A DNA stretch of 64,000 bases from Desulforapulum sp034007745 (GTDB lineage: Bacteria > Desulfobacterota > Desulfobacteria > Desulfobacterales > Desulfobacteraceae), in the NCBI GenBank assembly GCA_034007745.1, contig JAVEQI010000003.1, positions 62,001-126,000 on the forward strand, written 5' to 3'. Both the position numbers and the translations under genes were made by a program. Shown piece by piece: positions 8,580-17,182 of this stretch (position 1 is the stretch's first letter; the number at the start of each line of letters is the position of its first letter). The notes under the pieces were generated by a model. That model was not told the DNA's origin and ran no database searches. It saw only the letters and a list, made by a program, of their open reading frames with translations.

Positions 8580-10616
8580 ATGCAGAACAATCGTTCCAGG
8601 TCCCTTTTCCCCCTTCTTCTTGAACCGCTGGATCTGGGATTTACAATACTTAAAAACCGGGTGCTCATGGGTTCCATGCACCTTGGCCTGGAAGAGATGC
8701 CCAACGGGTTTGAACGTATGGCCGCATTCTATGCCGAGCGGGTTCGCGGCGGTGTGGGGCTCATTGTCACGGGGGGCATCGGACCCAACAGTGTGGGAGC
8801 GGTCCATGCAGATGCTGCACTCATGGCCTCACCCCAGGATGCGGCCAACCACAGGATAGTCACCGATGCCGTACACAAGGCCGGCGGCAGGATCTGCATG
8901 CAGATTCTCCACACCGGTCGCTATGCCTTTAATCCAGACCTGGTGGCTCCTTCCCCTGTGAAGTCGCCCATCACTCCCTTTGATCCCAGGCAGTTGACCG
9001 AAGATGATATAGAGCAGCAGATTTCTGATTTTGTCCGCTGTGCTGCGCTTGCAAAGCAGGCGGGTTACGACGGTGTTGAGATCATGGGGTCTGAGGGATA
9101 CCTGATCAACCAGTTTATTGTGGCCCGCACCAACCATAGATCCGATCGCTGGGGGGGTGATTATAGTAACCGGATCAGGTTTCCCCTGGAGATTGTGGAC
9201 CGGGTTCGACGGGCTGTGGGGGTTGATTTTATAATCATATACCGCCTTTCTATGCTTGATCTCGTGGAGGGGGGCAGCAGCTTCGATGAAATAGTGACCC
9301 TTGGCAGGGGAGTTGAGGATGCCGGAGCCACACTGATCAACACGGGAATAGGCTGGCACGAGGCCAGGATCCCCACCATTGCCACAAGGGTGCCAAGGGC
9401 TGCCTTTACCTGGGTCACGGCAAAGGTGAGGGCTGAACTTAACCTTCCCATCATCACCTCCAACCGGATCAACATGCCAGAGGTGGCAGAGGCTGTTCTT
9501 GCCAGGGGCGATGCCGACATGATCTCCATGGCCCGTCCCTTTCTGGCCGATCCGGAGTTTGTAAAAAAGGCCCGGCAGGGTCGAACCGATGAGATCAACA
9601 CCTGCATCGGTTGCAACCAGGCGTGCCTGGACCATATCTTTGCCGGAAAACTCACCTCCTGCCTGGTAAATCCCCTTGCCTGCCATGAAACCGAGCTTTT
9701 GATAAAGCCCGCCGGACAGACAAAGAAACTCGCCGTTGTTGGTGCGGGCCCGGCAGGTCTTGCCTTTGCTGTGACCGCTGCACGGCGGGGACATGGGGTG
9801 GTTCTCTTTGATGCAGGTCCTGAGATCGGCGGTCAGTTCAACATTGCAAAGCAGATTCCCGGAAAGGAGGAGTTCCAGGAGACCCTTCGTTATTTTAGTC
9901 GCCAGCTTGAGCTTGAAGGCGTGGATCTAAGACTTAACACCACGGTCACCCGGGATATGGTCGAAAATGGAGACTTTGACGAGGTGGTCGTTGCCACTGG
10001 AATTGTTCCAAGGGTCCCGGATATTGAAGGAATTGACCATCCAAAGGTGATGACATATCTTGCGGCCATGAAAGGGGCGGAGGTCGGTGCCACGGTTGCC
10101 GTCATCGGTGCGGGAGGGATAGGGTTTGACCTGTGTGAAAAGCTTGTCCACAAAGGACCGTCCACCAGCCTGGACGTTCCAGCTTTCATGGCCGAGTGGG
10201 GGGTGGACATGACCCTTGCGGCCAGGGGGGGCGTTGAAGATGTTGTGCCCAGGGTTGAACCTTCGCCCAGAACGGTCTTTCTGTTACAGCGAAAGACCAC
10301 AAAGGTGGGTGCGAGCCTGGGCAAAACCACCGGCTGGATACATCGCATGGATCTTGCCAAAAAAGGGGTCCATATGATTGGGGGCTGTGATTACCGGCGA
10401 ATCGATGACCATGGGCTGCACCTTGTGGTTGAGGGCGAGCCCAGAGTCCTTGGGGTGGACAACATCGTGATCTGTGCAGGCCAGATGTCAAATCGAGCCC
10501 TTGCAGATGAAATTTCAGGCCTTCCAGTGCATGTTGTGGGAGGAGCCGATGTGGCGTCTGAGCTTGACGCCAAACGGGCCATTAACCAGGCCACCCGGCT
10601 TGCTGCCACAATTTGA
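8580..10616 (+). CDS. FadH-like NADH:flavin oxidoreductase (2,4-dienoyl-CoA reductase type)
   Basis: This 678-residue enzyme has the three-part architecture of 2,4-dienoyl-CoA reductase and trimethylamine dehydrogenase. An FMN-binding old-yellow-enzyme barrel spans about 1-335. Cysteines for one [4Fe-4S] cluster start near 340 (NTCIGCNQACLDH, with a later CLVNP cysteine). An FAD domain begins with GAGPAGLAF (near 386), and a NAD(P)H-binding insert has AVIGAGGIG (near 509). The length matches FadH (about 670). The substrate cannot be read from the sequence; enoate reductase activity is as likely as dienoyl-CoA reduction. An AGGAG Shine-Dalgarno sequence precedes the ATG. Its place after lutC suggests shared regulation, not necessarily a shared pathway. 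Confidence 0.88.
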   Translation: MQNNRSRSLFPLLLEPLDLGFTILKNRVLMGSMHLGLEEMPNGFERMAAFYAERVRGGVGLIVTGGIGPNSVGAVHADAALMASPQDAANHRIVTDAVHKAGGRICMQILHTGRYAFNPDLVAPSPVKSPITPFDPRQLTEDDIEQQISDFVRCAALAKQAGYDGVEIMGSEGYLINQFIVARTNHRSDRWGGDYSNRIRFPLEIVDRVRRAVGVDFIIIYRLSMLDLVEGGSSFDEIVTLGRGVEDAGATLINTGIGWHEARIPTIATRVPRAAFTWVTAKVRAELNLPIITSNRINMPEVAEAVLARGDADMISMARPFLADPEFVKKARQGRTDEINTCIGCNQACLDHIFAGKLTSCLVNPLACHETELLIKPAGQTKKLAVVGAGPAGLAFAVTAARRGHGVVLFDAGPEIGGQFNIAKQIPGKEEFQETLRYFSRQLELEGVDLRLNTTVTRDMVENGDFDEVVVATGIVPRVPDIEGIDHPKVMTYLAAMKGAEVGATVAVIGAGGIGFDLCEKLVHKGPSTSLDVPAFMAEWGVDMTLAARGGVEDVVPRVEPSPRTVFLLQRKTTKVGASLGKTTGWIHRMDLAKKGVHMIGGCDYRRIDDHGLHLVVEGEPRVLGVDNIVICAGQMSNRALADEISGLPVHVVGGADVASELDAKRAINQATRLAATI

Positions 10617-10722
10617 TGATGAATATGACTTCCAGGGATAGTTCAGACCGTTCCACTATTTTTTGAGACACCCTAGAGGCAGTTGATCTTCTTTATGCGC
10701 TCCTTGAGGGTCTGTCCTATCC

Positions 10723-12072
10723 CTATACAAGCCCCTGGTCAAGCATGGCGTTTGCCACCTTGACAAAGCCTGCGATGTTGGCTCCGGCTACGTAGTTTCC
10801 GGGCTGGCCGTACTCGTCTGCGGCATTTGTACATGAGGTGTGAATGCTTCTCATGATTTGCCGCAGGCGTTTGTCCACCTCGGTTCTTGGCCAGCTGATG
10901 CGCATGCTGTTCTGGGACATCTCAAGGCCTGAAACGCCAACGCCTCCGGCATTTGCGGCTTTTCCCGGTGCGTACAGGATCTTGTTGTCCATAAAGATAT
11001 CCACAGCTTCCGGGGTGGTGGACATGTTGGAGCCTTCGCACACAACTGACACCCCGTTACGGATGAGGTTGGCCGCATCCTTTTGGTTGATTTCGTTCTG
11101 GGTGGCGCTGGGAAAGGCGCAATCGGCCTTGATATCCCAGAGGGGGTTGTGGTCCATGGTTGAATTGAGGGGTGTGTAACAGGCCTCGGGATAGGCATCC
11201 ACGTATTCCTTTATTCTGCCTCTTCTGACATTCTTGAGGGTCATCACATGGGCAAGTTTTTCCCGGTCTATTCCCTGTGCGTCGTGGATGAAACCCGTTG
11301 AATCGGAAAGGGTGACAACCCTGCCGCCAAGGTCCAGGATTTTTTCAACGGTGTATTGGGCAACGTTGCCTGAACCTGAGACAAGGCAGGTTTTGCCCTC
11401 CAGGGAGTCGTTTCTGGTTGCAAGCATCTCTAGTGCAAAGTAGACGCAGCCGTAACCGGTTGCCTCTGGCCGGATCAGGCTGCCGCCCCAGCCTAGACCC
11501 TTGCCCGTGAAAACTCCTGAAAATTCGTTGGTCAGTTTTTTATACATGCCAAAGAGAAAACCTACTTCCCGGCCGCCCACTCCAATGTCCCCTGCAGGAA
11601 TGTCCGTGTTCGGTCCGATGTGGCGGAACAGCTCTGCCATGAAGCTCTGGCAGAAGCGCATCACCTCGGCGTCGGATTTGCCCTTTGGGTCAAAATCAGA
11701 TCCGCCCTTTCCTCCGCCCATGGGAAGGGTGGTCAATGCGTTCTTGAACACCTGCTCAAAGGCCAGAAACTTCAGGATGCTCAGGTTGACAGAGGGGTGG
11801 AATCTCAGCCCGCCCTTGTAGGGACCCAGTGCGCTGTTCATCTGGATTCTGAATCCCCGGTTCACCTGTACCTCGCCCGCATCGTTCATCCAGGCAACCT
11901 TGAACATGATCGTTCGCTCGGGTTCTGCCATGCGTTCAAGGATTCTTGCCTGGCGGTATTCGGGATTGCGGTCCAGGACAGGTTGAACCGTGTCGATAAC
12001 CTCATGGACGGCCTGGTGAAACTCTTTTTGTTCCGGGTCCCTGTCAATGATTCGGTTTAAAGCTTGTGACAT
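10723..12072 (-). CDS. gdhA: NADP-type glutamate dehydrogenase
   Basis: The enzyme catalyses reductive amination of 2-oxoglutarate to glutamate. The length (449 aa) and motifs match the hexameric bacterial GdhA family. The glutamate-binding motif GPYKGGLRFHPSV (83-95) and the catalytic lysine in PMGGGKGGSDFDPKG (K122) are present. The dinucleotide-binding GSGNVAQY follows in domain II, and the end shows the GANIAGFVKVA block. The start is supported by an AAAGGAG Shine-Dalgarno sequence 8 bp upstream. It is transcribed alone, convergent with the lut-FadH unit. With glnE far downstream, it is part of ammonium assimilation, although no regulatory site is evident. Confidence 0.96.
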   Translation of the reverse strand: MSQALNRIIDRDPEQKEFHQAVHEVIDTVQPVLDRNPEYRQARILERMAEPERTIMFKVAWMNDAGEVQVNRGFRIQMNSALGPYKGGLRFHPSVNLSILKFLAFEQVFKNALTTLPMGGGKGGSDFDPKGKSDAEVMRFCQSFMAELFRHIGPNTDIPAGDIGVGGREVGFLFGMYKKLTNEFSGVFTGKGLGWGGSLIRPEATGYGCVYFALEMLATRNDSLEGKTCLVSGSGNVAQYTVEKILDLGGRVVTLSDSTGFIHDAQGIDREKLAHVMTLKNVRRGRIKEYVDAYPEACYTPLNSTMDHNPLWDIKADCAFPSATQNEINQKDAANLIRNGVSVVCEGSNMSTTPEAVDIFMDNKILYAPGKAANAGGVGVSGLEMSQNSMRISWPRTEVDKRLRQIMRSIHTSCTNAADEYGQPGNYVAGANIAGFVKVANAMLDQGLV

Positions 12073-12613
12073 GTGTTAGTCTCCTTTTACAATTATGCAC
12101 CATGAACTTCGTCCATCTGTCCTGATCGTGCTGGGTATCTTGTGTTACATGGTGTAAAAATATGGTTTCACCTATTGTTGCCAGACTCTCCAGTCATTCC
12201 CGGTCAAGGTCCTCTTTTGGAGGCGCTCATCAGACCTGTGGGGTTTTGCCTGTGGGGTTTTGGCCATAATGATAATGCGATGGTTTGCTTATGCATTAAG
12301 ACCTGATGTTTTTATTCTATTTTAGACATTTATGCAATGCGATAAAAAAGCGGATATAATGCGTGGAAAAATATCGTAGTCATTTTGTTCGATCCCATCA
12401 CGGTCGAAGATACAGGGAGGGCTGTAAAATCGAGACTCGGACAATTATGTTTCGGCAAGAGTTCCCTATAACCCCCATGCCCATACGAACACAACGAACT
12501 ATGAAACTCGATAGCTGTTTCTAATAAAAAAAATACCTGGGGCAGGCTGAAAAATGTTGTGCTGTAGAAACTGGTAGTGCTAATGTGGTGCAAGCAAGGA
12601 ACCTTCAGGTAAT
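12073..12613. other. Intergenic region between gdhA and the MscS-like gene
   Basis: This 541-bp stretch must hold the divergent promoters of gdhA (-) and the channel gene (+). I see no convincing gene: the 87-codon minus-strand frame at 12330-12593 lacks a recognisable motif. A TTACATGGTGTAA near-palindrome lies about 70 bp upstream of the gdhA start. A 50-bp element at 12467-12516 recurs near 37.2 kb and is listed separately. Confidence 0.5.
12467..12516 (+). repeat. Dispersed 50-bp element, copy 1
   Basis: This segment aligns without gaps to 37194-37243, with about 40 of 50 positions identical, including the blocks CCCCATG, ACAACGAA and TGAAACTCGATAGCT. It begins with TATAAC and ends about 97 bp before the MscS-like start codon. 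The other copy sits about 70 bp before an Fe-ADH gene. Both are upstream and in the same orientation, so it could be a shared promoter-leader element or a mobile repeat. Confidence 0.65.
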
Positions 12614-14350
12614 ATGTTCAACTTTTTGAAAATGAGGAATTTTCCGTTGAAATCAAAAGTCTTGTCCCGGATTGCAGCTGCCCCGATCGGTTGTGCCATG
12701 GTTGTTCTGTCATTGGTTTTTTCCTTTTCCCCCCTCCTTGGTCATGCACTGGCCCAGGAAAAGACAAAAGGGGTTGTAGCCGAGCCTGCTGCACAAACCA
12801 GAGAAGAAAAATATCTCCTTACCCTCAGGACCATGATCGAGGATATGCAGAATCTGCGAAATCAGATTGCAGTAAAGGAACAGTCCCTTTTGCAGGCCCA
12901 CCTCCAGATCAATAAGAACAATATTACCCGGGAGATCAATGAAATAACGGGCCGCCTCCATGCCCTGGAGCGCGATTTCGGCCAGATTGCAACGGGTATT
13001 GATCTTTCGATGTTCGATGAAAAACCCCAAACCGCCTTTAAATGGCAGGATGAGGTCCTCGAACTTTTGCAGCCGATCATTCTGGAAGGTAAAAAAATGA
13101 CGGCAAAGCCGCGCCAGATCGAAAAACTGCGCAACGAAATTGCCTTTTATGAGGCCAGGAGCCCCATTCTTCAGAATGCAGTTGAAAATATTGACCATCT
13201 CATGACCCGGGCCAAGGATCAAACACTTAAAAAAGAGTTTCAGGAGCTGAAAAGTATCTGGTCAGAACGCCAGAAACAGACCCTCAACCAACTGACCACG
13301 GCAAGACTGAAACTGGAAGAGCTGACCCAGGACAAAAAATCGATCATAGACTCGTTGAGCGAGCTGTTTAAGCTCTTTTTTAAAAGTCGAGGTAAAAATC
13401 TGCTGTTAGCCGTTGGTGCCTCTGTGGCCGTTTTTTTGCTGCTCCGCCTCATGCACAGGGTCATCTATCGCTTCAGCCCCATCCACAGAAATCGGCCGGT
13501 TTATATCCGTATCTTTGATGTGCTTTACCATCTTGGCACGGGCCTTGGAACCATTGCCGCCTTTCTCATGGTGCTTTATGCCTGCGGGGACTGGGTCCTC
13601 ATCACCCTGGTTTCCCTGTTTCTTCTGGGATTTGTATGGACGGCCAAGAAAAATATCGTCCAATTCTGGAAGGAGATCAAACTTTTGCTCAACCTTGGGA
13701 ACGTGAGGGAAAATGAGCGCCTTGTCTATCAAGGGGTTCCCTGGAAGGTGGTTACCCTGAGCCTCTACAGCGAGCTTGAAAATCCTGCCTTGAAAAACAG
13801 GATCAGACTCCCCCTGAAAGAATTCATGGGTCTTAACTCATACCCCTGCAGTGAGGATGAGCCCTGGTTCCCCTGCCGGGAAAAGGAGTGGGTGATCCTG
13901 GCGGACGGCACCCGGGGAGAGGTGGTAAGTCAGACCCATGAGATGGTAAAACTTGCCCTGCGTGGGGGTGCCTTTAAAATCTATTCAACTCAGAAGTTTC
14001 TAGGTCTTACCCCCTTGAATCTTTCCCATAATTTTCGATTGAAGGTGGCCTTTGGCATTGATTACAAACATCAGGCGGACTGTACCCGGAAAATTCCGGA
14101 ACAGCTGGGGAAATCGGTCACGGAAAAACTTCTGACCAATGGTTTTGGCGACGATCTCATTTCCCTGAGGGTGGATTTTAAAACAGCCGCAGCATCGTCC
14201 CTTGATTTTGAATTTATCGTAGATTTCAAGGGTAGTTCAGCCCCTCTTTACGGCAGATTAGGCAGGGAAATTCAACGCTTTTGTGTGGAAGCCTGCAACG
14301 AATTCGGCTGGGAAATACCCTTTACCCAGGTGACCCTGCACCAGGCATAA
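12614..14350 (+). CDS. MscS-like mechanosensitive channel with long coiled-coil N-terminus
   Basis: The 578-residue protein starts with a signal-like hydrophobic segment (about 25-48, ending ALAQ). A long helical, charged region (about 60-255) with coiled-coil character follows, probably periplasmic. Membrane segments lie near 262-280 and 305-350. The C-terminal third (about 365-575) resembles the beta and alpha-beta cytoplasmic domains of MscS-type channels, including a DGTRGEVVSQTHEMVKL-like stretch comparable to the MscS beta domain. The pore helix is less obvious than in classical MscS, so the family call is moderate. Likely role: relief of hypoosmotic pressure at the inner membrane. It appears to be a single-gene unit followed by a strong hairpin. 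Confidence 0.62.
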   Translation: MFNFLKMRNFPLKSKVLSRIAAAPIGCAMVVLSLVFSFSPLLGHALAQEKTKGVVAEPAAQTREEKYLLTLRTMIEDMQNLRNQIAVKEQSLLQAHLQINKNNITREINEITGRLHALERDFGQIATGIDLSMFDEKPQTAFKWQDEVLELLQPIILEGKKMTAKPRQIEKLRNEIAFYEARSPILQNAVENIDHLMTRAKDQTLKKEFQELKSIWSERQKQTLNQLTTARLKLEELTQDKKSIIDSLSELFKLFFKSRGKNLLLAVGASVAVFLLLRLMHRVIYRFSPIHRNRPVYIRIFDVLYHLGTGLGTIAAFLMVLYACGDWVLITLVSLFLLGFVWTAKKNIVQFWKEIKLLLNLGNVRENERLVYQGVPWKVVTLSLYSELENPALKNRIRLPLKEFMGLNSYPCSEDEPWFPCREKEWVILADGTRGEVVSQTHEMVKLALRGGAFKIYSTQKFLGLTPLNLSHNFRLKVAFGIDYKHQADCTRKIPEQLGKSVTEKLLTNGFGDDLISLRVDFKTAAASSLDFEFIVDFKGSSAPLYGRLGREIQRFCVEACNEFGWEIPFTQVTLHQA

Positions 14351-14400
14351 AATAGGAATTCCTCTGATTGATTTGCAGCAATTTTGATTTTCTACTATAG

Positions 14401-14458
14401 GCGGCAATCGGTATCCCCTTTGTTTCTTAATGTTCAGCAAGGGGATACCGATCGCCGC
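14401..14458 (+). terminator. Long hairpin terminator after the MscS-like gene
   Basis: A 20-bp stem (14401-14420 with 14439-14458) has a single G-T wobble mismatch and an 18-base loop. The arms read GCGGCAATCGGTATCCCCTT and its near-complement. There is no T run after it, so it may be a strong structural barrier and not a textbook intrinsic terminator. Confidence 0.65.
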
Positions 14459-14674
14459 TTCCCCACTCTGAAATTCAGAAATAGAATTGCTGATAGATTT
14501 TCCGGGGCTTGACCTTTCCCTGAATAAATTCCATAATTATAAATCGTAAATGGTCTGCCCTGAAAAAAAGAGGGGTTGACCTTTCATCAATATTTAATAA
14601 GTTTCATATATGAGTCCCTTATGAGTCACTTTTTCTCCATGGGGATGGGAATCTGCTATTAAGGAGTGTTTTAC

Positions 14675-14749
14675 ATGGCTGATAACCGTTTGATGCGACG
14701 TCCCCCGAATAAGTTTTTAATCAACATTTTTAATCAATTTTTTAATTAA
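14675..14749 (+). CDS. Possible 24-aa leader peptide before the CBM48 gene
   Basis: An ATG with AAGGAG (14661-14666) at suitable distance opens a 24-codon frame ending TAA at 14747-14749. The peptide begins MADNRLMRRPPNKF and ends in an asparagine- and phenylalanine-rich tail. The stop is embedded in TAAGGAG, the Shine-Dalgarno sequence of the next gene. It could be a leader peptide coupled to the CBM48 gene, or chance. Upstream, at about 14610-14630, the heptamer ATGAGTC occurs twice. Confidence 0.4.
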   Translation: MADNRLMRRPPNKFLINIFNQFFN

Positions 14750-14760
14750 GGAGATTTAAA

Positions 14761-15069
14761 ATGAATGAGAAAAAAAACGGCCGGAAAAAAAACGGCCGGA
14801 AAAAAACTGGCCGGAAAAAAATTGTATTTACCTTCCACGCCCCTGAGGCTGTTGAAGTTCAGATCCTGGGGGATTTCAACCGGTGGAATGGGAAAAAACA
14901 CTCCATGAAAAAGGGAAGCCGTGGGGTCTGGACCAAGGTCATGATGCTTATGCCCGGAACCTATGAATACAAGTACAAGGTTGACGGCATCTGGATGGAG
15001 GACCCAACAAATCTTTCCAACCGGGTGAACCCCTTTGGAACCTATAACAACATTTTAAAGGTGGGATAG
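14761..15069 (+). CDS. Stand-alone CBM48 (AMPK/isoamylase N-type) glycogen-binding protein
   Basis: This 102-residue protein consists of a basic head and one early-set beta-sandwich. The core VEVQILGDFNRWNG, then GVWTKVMMLMPGTYEYKYKVDG and a final NPFGTYNNIL, is the carbohydrate-binding module family 48 pattern found in glycogen branching enzymes and AMPK beta subunits. No catalytic domain is attached. Residues 5-20 are three near-identical NGRKK units, encoded by a tandem 15-bp DNA repeat at about 14770-14817. Binding to glycogen or another alpha-glucan is inferred. A strong AAGGAG precedes the ATG. It converges tail to tail with the HIT gene, with only 1 bp between stops. Confidence 0.85.
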   Translation: MNEKKNGRKKNGRKKTGRKKIVFTFHAPEAVEVQILGDFNRWNGKKHSMKKGSRGVWTKVMMLMPGTYEYKYKVDGIWMEDPTNLSNRVNPFGTYNNILKVG

Positions 15070-15070
15070 G

Positions 15071-15487
15071 TTAGAGAGCCGCCTTTATCAGCTCTGCCCG
15101 TTCCTTTATCTCTTCCATGTCGCCGGGTTTTATCGTCCAGCTGGTGATGGGCAGGGGCGGTCCATCAGCCTTTCTTGGAACCAGGTGAAGATGATAGTGC
15201 ATAACCTCCTGGTGGGCGGCCCGGCCGTTTAGCTGCATGCAGGCGATGCCGTCGATTTTGAGGGCCTTTTTGATTGCCAGGGCTATTTTTCTGGAGGTGC
15301 ACTGCACGGCTATCAGGTCTTGCTCATCAATATCCCAGATGTTTTCGGCGTGATTTTTTGGAATTACAAGTGTGTGGCCCGGTGAGATGGGGTTGATATC
15401 TTTAAAAGCGAGCACTCTTTCATCTTCATACACCTTGACGCTCGGAATTTCGTCCCTGACAATCTTGCAGAAAATACATTCGTCCAT
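15071..15487 (-). CDS. HIT-family nucleotide hydrolase
   Basis: A 138-residue histidine-triad protein of the HinT/Fhit superfamily. The N-terminal CIFCKIV (C4, C7) is the zinc-site start common in this family. The nucleotide-binding segment PGHTLVIPKNH is present, and the catalytic triad is HYHLH (H97, H99, H101) followed by LVPR. The usual glutamine-containing lead-in is changed to HQEVM, a small departure. Likely reaction: hydrolysis of nucleoside phosphoramidates or similar AMP conjugates. It is encoded alone, with a Shine-Dalgarno sequence (GGAGG) before the ATG. Confidence 0.92.
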   Translation of the reverse strand: MDECIFCKIVRDEIPSVKVYEDERVLAFKDINPISPGHTLVIPKNHAENIWDIDEQDLIAVQCTSRKIALAIKKALKIDGIACMQLNGRAAHQEVMHYHLHLVPRKADGPPLPITSWTIKPGDMEEIKERAELIKAAL

Positions 15488-15591
15488 TTGTTCCTCCCAA
15501 TGGTTAGTTTTTACAGAGTGAAAAGAATTATGACACAGGGCATGTTTTCATTCAAGTAGGATCAAGAATTGACAGTAAAACAATAACCTCC

Positions 15592-15621
15592 TTGACATCT
15601 GAGTCAAAAAAGTTTCTATTA
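15592..15621 (+). promoter_or_regulatory. Candidate sigma-70 promoter of the ABC transporter operon
   Basis: A perfect TTGACA (15592-15597) is followed after 18 bp by CTATTA (15616-15621). This is about 65 bp upstream of the substrate-binding protein start in an AT-rich gap. A second TTGACA lies at 15569-15574. The -10 match is weak, so this is only a candidate. Confidence 0.3.
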
Positions 15622-15683
15622 AGTCGTTTTAAGATAAATTGTGTAATTCAACCTGAAAATTAATGAAAGAAAGGAAACGAAAC

Positions 15684-16439
15684 ATGTTAAAGAGAAACTT
15701 GGTTTTGTTTGTGGCTGTCATCAGTTTGATAGCGGGTGGTTTTACCACCGCCTTTGCCGGTAAGAAGATCGTCAACGGAATAGATGCAAACTTTCCGCCC
15801 TTTGCCTATATTGATAAGACGGGCAAGCCTGCGGGTTTTGATGTCGAGGCAATGGAGTGGATCGCAAAGGATCTGGGATATGAGATCGAGCACATGCCCA
15901 TTGACTGGGACGGGATCATCACGAGTCTCATGACGAAAAAAATCGATATCATAGCTTCGGGCATGAGCATTACGCCGGAACGATTGAAAAAGATAGATTT
16001 TACCATTCCCTACTGGACAATAAACATTGTCATGGTGGTTAAAGAGGATTCAAACATAACTATGGCCGAACTCATGAAGGGCAACAACAGAATCGGTGCT
16101 CAGCAGGGTACGCCAGAGGCCAAATGGCTCAAGACCGAGGCAGAGCCAAGGGGTTGGAACTACAAACTTGGCTACTACAACTCTTCGCCCCTTGCCGTGG
16201 AAGATATCCTGAACGGAAGGATAGTGGGCGCTGCCATGAACGATGCCCCTGCCTATGATGCCGTTGCCAAAAAGCCGGTCAAGATTCTGGGTAGTTTTGG
16301 GATGGAGCCTGAAGACTTTGGCTATGCCGTCAGAAAGGATGATACCGAACTTCTTGAGAAGGTGAATGCAAGTCTTGAACGATTGATGGCAACACCCTAT
16401 TGGGATGAGCTTGTCGCAAAATACAATCTGAAGAATTAA
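15684..16439 (+). CDS. Polar amino acid ABC transporter, periplasmic binding protein
   Basis: A 251-residue type-3 solute-binding protein. The start at 15684 is chosen over the upstream ATG at 15663 because AAAGGAAA lies just before it and it gives a clean signal peptide (K3, R4, a hydrophobic core, cleavage after AFA at about residue 25). Family marks are NGIDANFPPFAYID, GFDVEAMEWIAKDLG, DGIITSLMTKKIDIIASGMSITPERLKKIDFT and the C-terminal YWDELVAKYNL. The ligand is probably a polar amino acid but cannot be specified. It is the first gene of a binding protein, permease, ATPase, permease operon and is separated from the rest by an intrinsic terminator. Confidence 0.93.
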   Translation: MLKRNLVLFVAVISLIAGGFTTAFAGKKIVNGIDANFPPFAYIDKTGKPAGFDVEAMEWIAKDLGYEIEHMPIDWDGIITSLMTKKIDIIASGMSITPERLKKIDFTIPYWTINIVMVVKEDSNITMAELMKGNNRIGAQQGTPEAKWLKTEAEPRGWNYKLGYYNSSPLAVEDILNGRIVGAAMNDAPAYDAVAKKPVKILGSFGMEPEDFGYAVRKDDTELLEKVNASLERLMATPYWDELVAKYNLKN

Positions 16440-16447
16440 ATGAAAAA

Positions 16448-16486
16448 GGCGGGGTGCCGGATGTCAGAGGTCGCCCCGCCCTTTTT
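16448..16486 (+). terminator. Intra-operon intrinsic terminator or attenuator
   Basis: A GC stem (GGCGGGG at 16448-16454 with CCCCGCC at 16474-16480) is followed by CTTTTTG. Five A residues precede the stem, so it could act in both directions. It lies 9 bp after the binding-protein stop and 17 bp before the permease start. This placement would leave the binding protein in excess over the membrane components. Confidence 0.82.
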
Positions 16487-16502
16487 GTGTCTGGTCTAAT
16501 CC

Positions 16503-17180
16503 ATGCTTGAAAGCCTTATAGTCATAAAAGATGCCCTGCCCTTTTTGATCCAGGGGTCATTCACCACTGTTGTCATCGTTGTTGGAGCCATGTTTCTGGG
16601 GCTTGGCCTGGGGCTTGCCATGGCCTGTGGCATGGTCTACGGGCGTAGATGGGTTCGCTTGGTCGTTGGGTTTTATGTCTGGTTCTTCCAGGGGGTGCCC
16701 GTCCTGGTCCTTTTGTTTCTCTTTTATTTTGGCCTGTTCAACTTCATGGGCCTGACTTTGACGGCCGTTGCCGCCGTCACCATTGTCCTTGGCATGACGA
16801 CTGCAGCTTACCAGGCAAACATCTTCAGGGGGGCGATTCTCTCGATTCCCAACGGCCAGTTTAAGGCGGCAAGCGCCCTTGGTATGGGCAATGTTCAGGC
16901 AATATTGTACATTGTGCTGCCCCAGGCGCTGCGCATCTCCATTCCAGCCTGGTCCAACGAGTTTTCCATCATCCTCAAGGATTCGGCTCTGGCCTTTGTG
17001 ATCGGCGCTCCTGAAATCATGGCAAGGACCCAGTTTGTCGCCTCAAGAACATATCAGCACCTTCCCCTTTACATCACGGCGGGCATCCTCTATTTCATCC
17101 TGACCTGGTCCGGTGTCAAAGGGTTGCGGGCGCTGGAAACCAAGGTCCGCATACCGGGCTTTTCCCTTCATGGAAATTAA
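16503..17180 (+). CDS. Polar amino acid ABC transporter permease 1
   Basis: A 225-residue inner-membrane permease of the HisM/GlnP type with about five hydrophobic helices. The cytoplasmic EAA loop reads NGQFKAASALGMGNVQAILYIVLPQALRISIP, which matches the family consensus for coupling to the ATPase. FQGVPVLVLLFLFYFGL is the conserved N-terminal block. It is followed 2 bp later by the ATPase gene. It likely forms a heterodimer with the second permease encoded after the ATPase. Confidence 0.93.
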   Translation: MLESLIVIKDALPFLIQGSFTTVVIVVGAMFLGLGLGLAMACGMVYGRRWVRLVVGFYVWFFQGVPVLVLLFLFYFGLFNFMGLTLTAVAAVTIVLGMTTAAYQANIFRGAILSIPNGQFKAASALGMGNVQAILYIVLPQALRISIPAWSNEFSIILKDSALAFVIGAPEIMARTQFVASRTYQHLPLYITAGILYFILTWSGVKGLRALETKVRIPGFSLHGN

Positions 17181-17182
17181 CA

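Noticed and set aside
8829..9794. 321-codon minus-strand frame inside the FadH-like gene
   Set aside because: Opposite strand of an intact flavoenzyme with all motifs; no Shine-Dalgarno sequence or family.
12330..12593. 87-codon minus-strand frame in the gdhA-MscS gap
   Set aside because: Start region is low-complexity Phe/Ser-rich, it has no Shine-Dalgarno sequence, and it crosses the 50-bp dispersed element.
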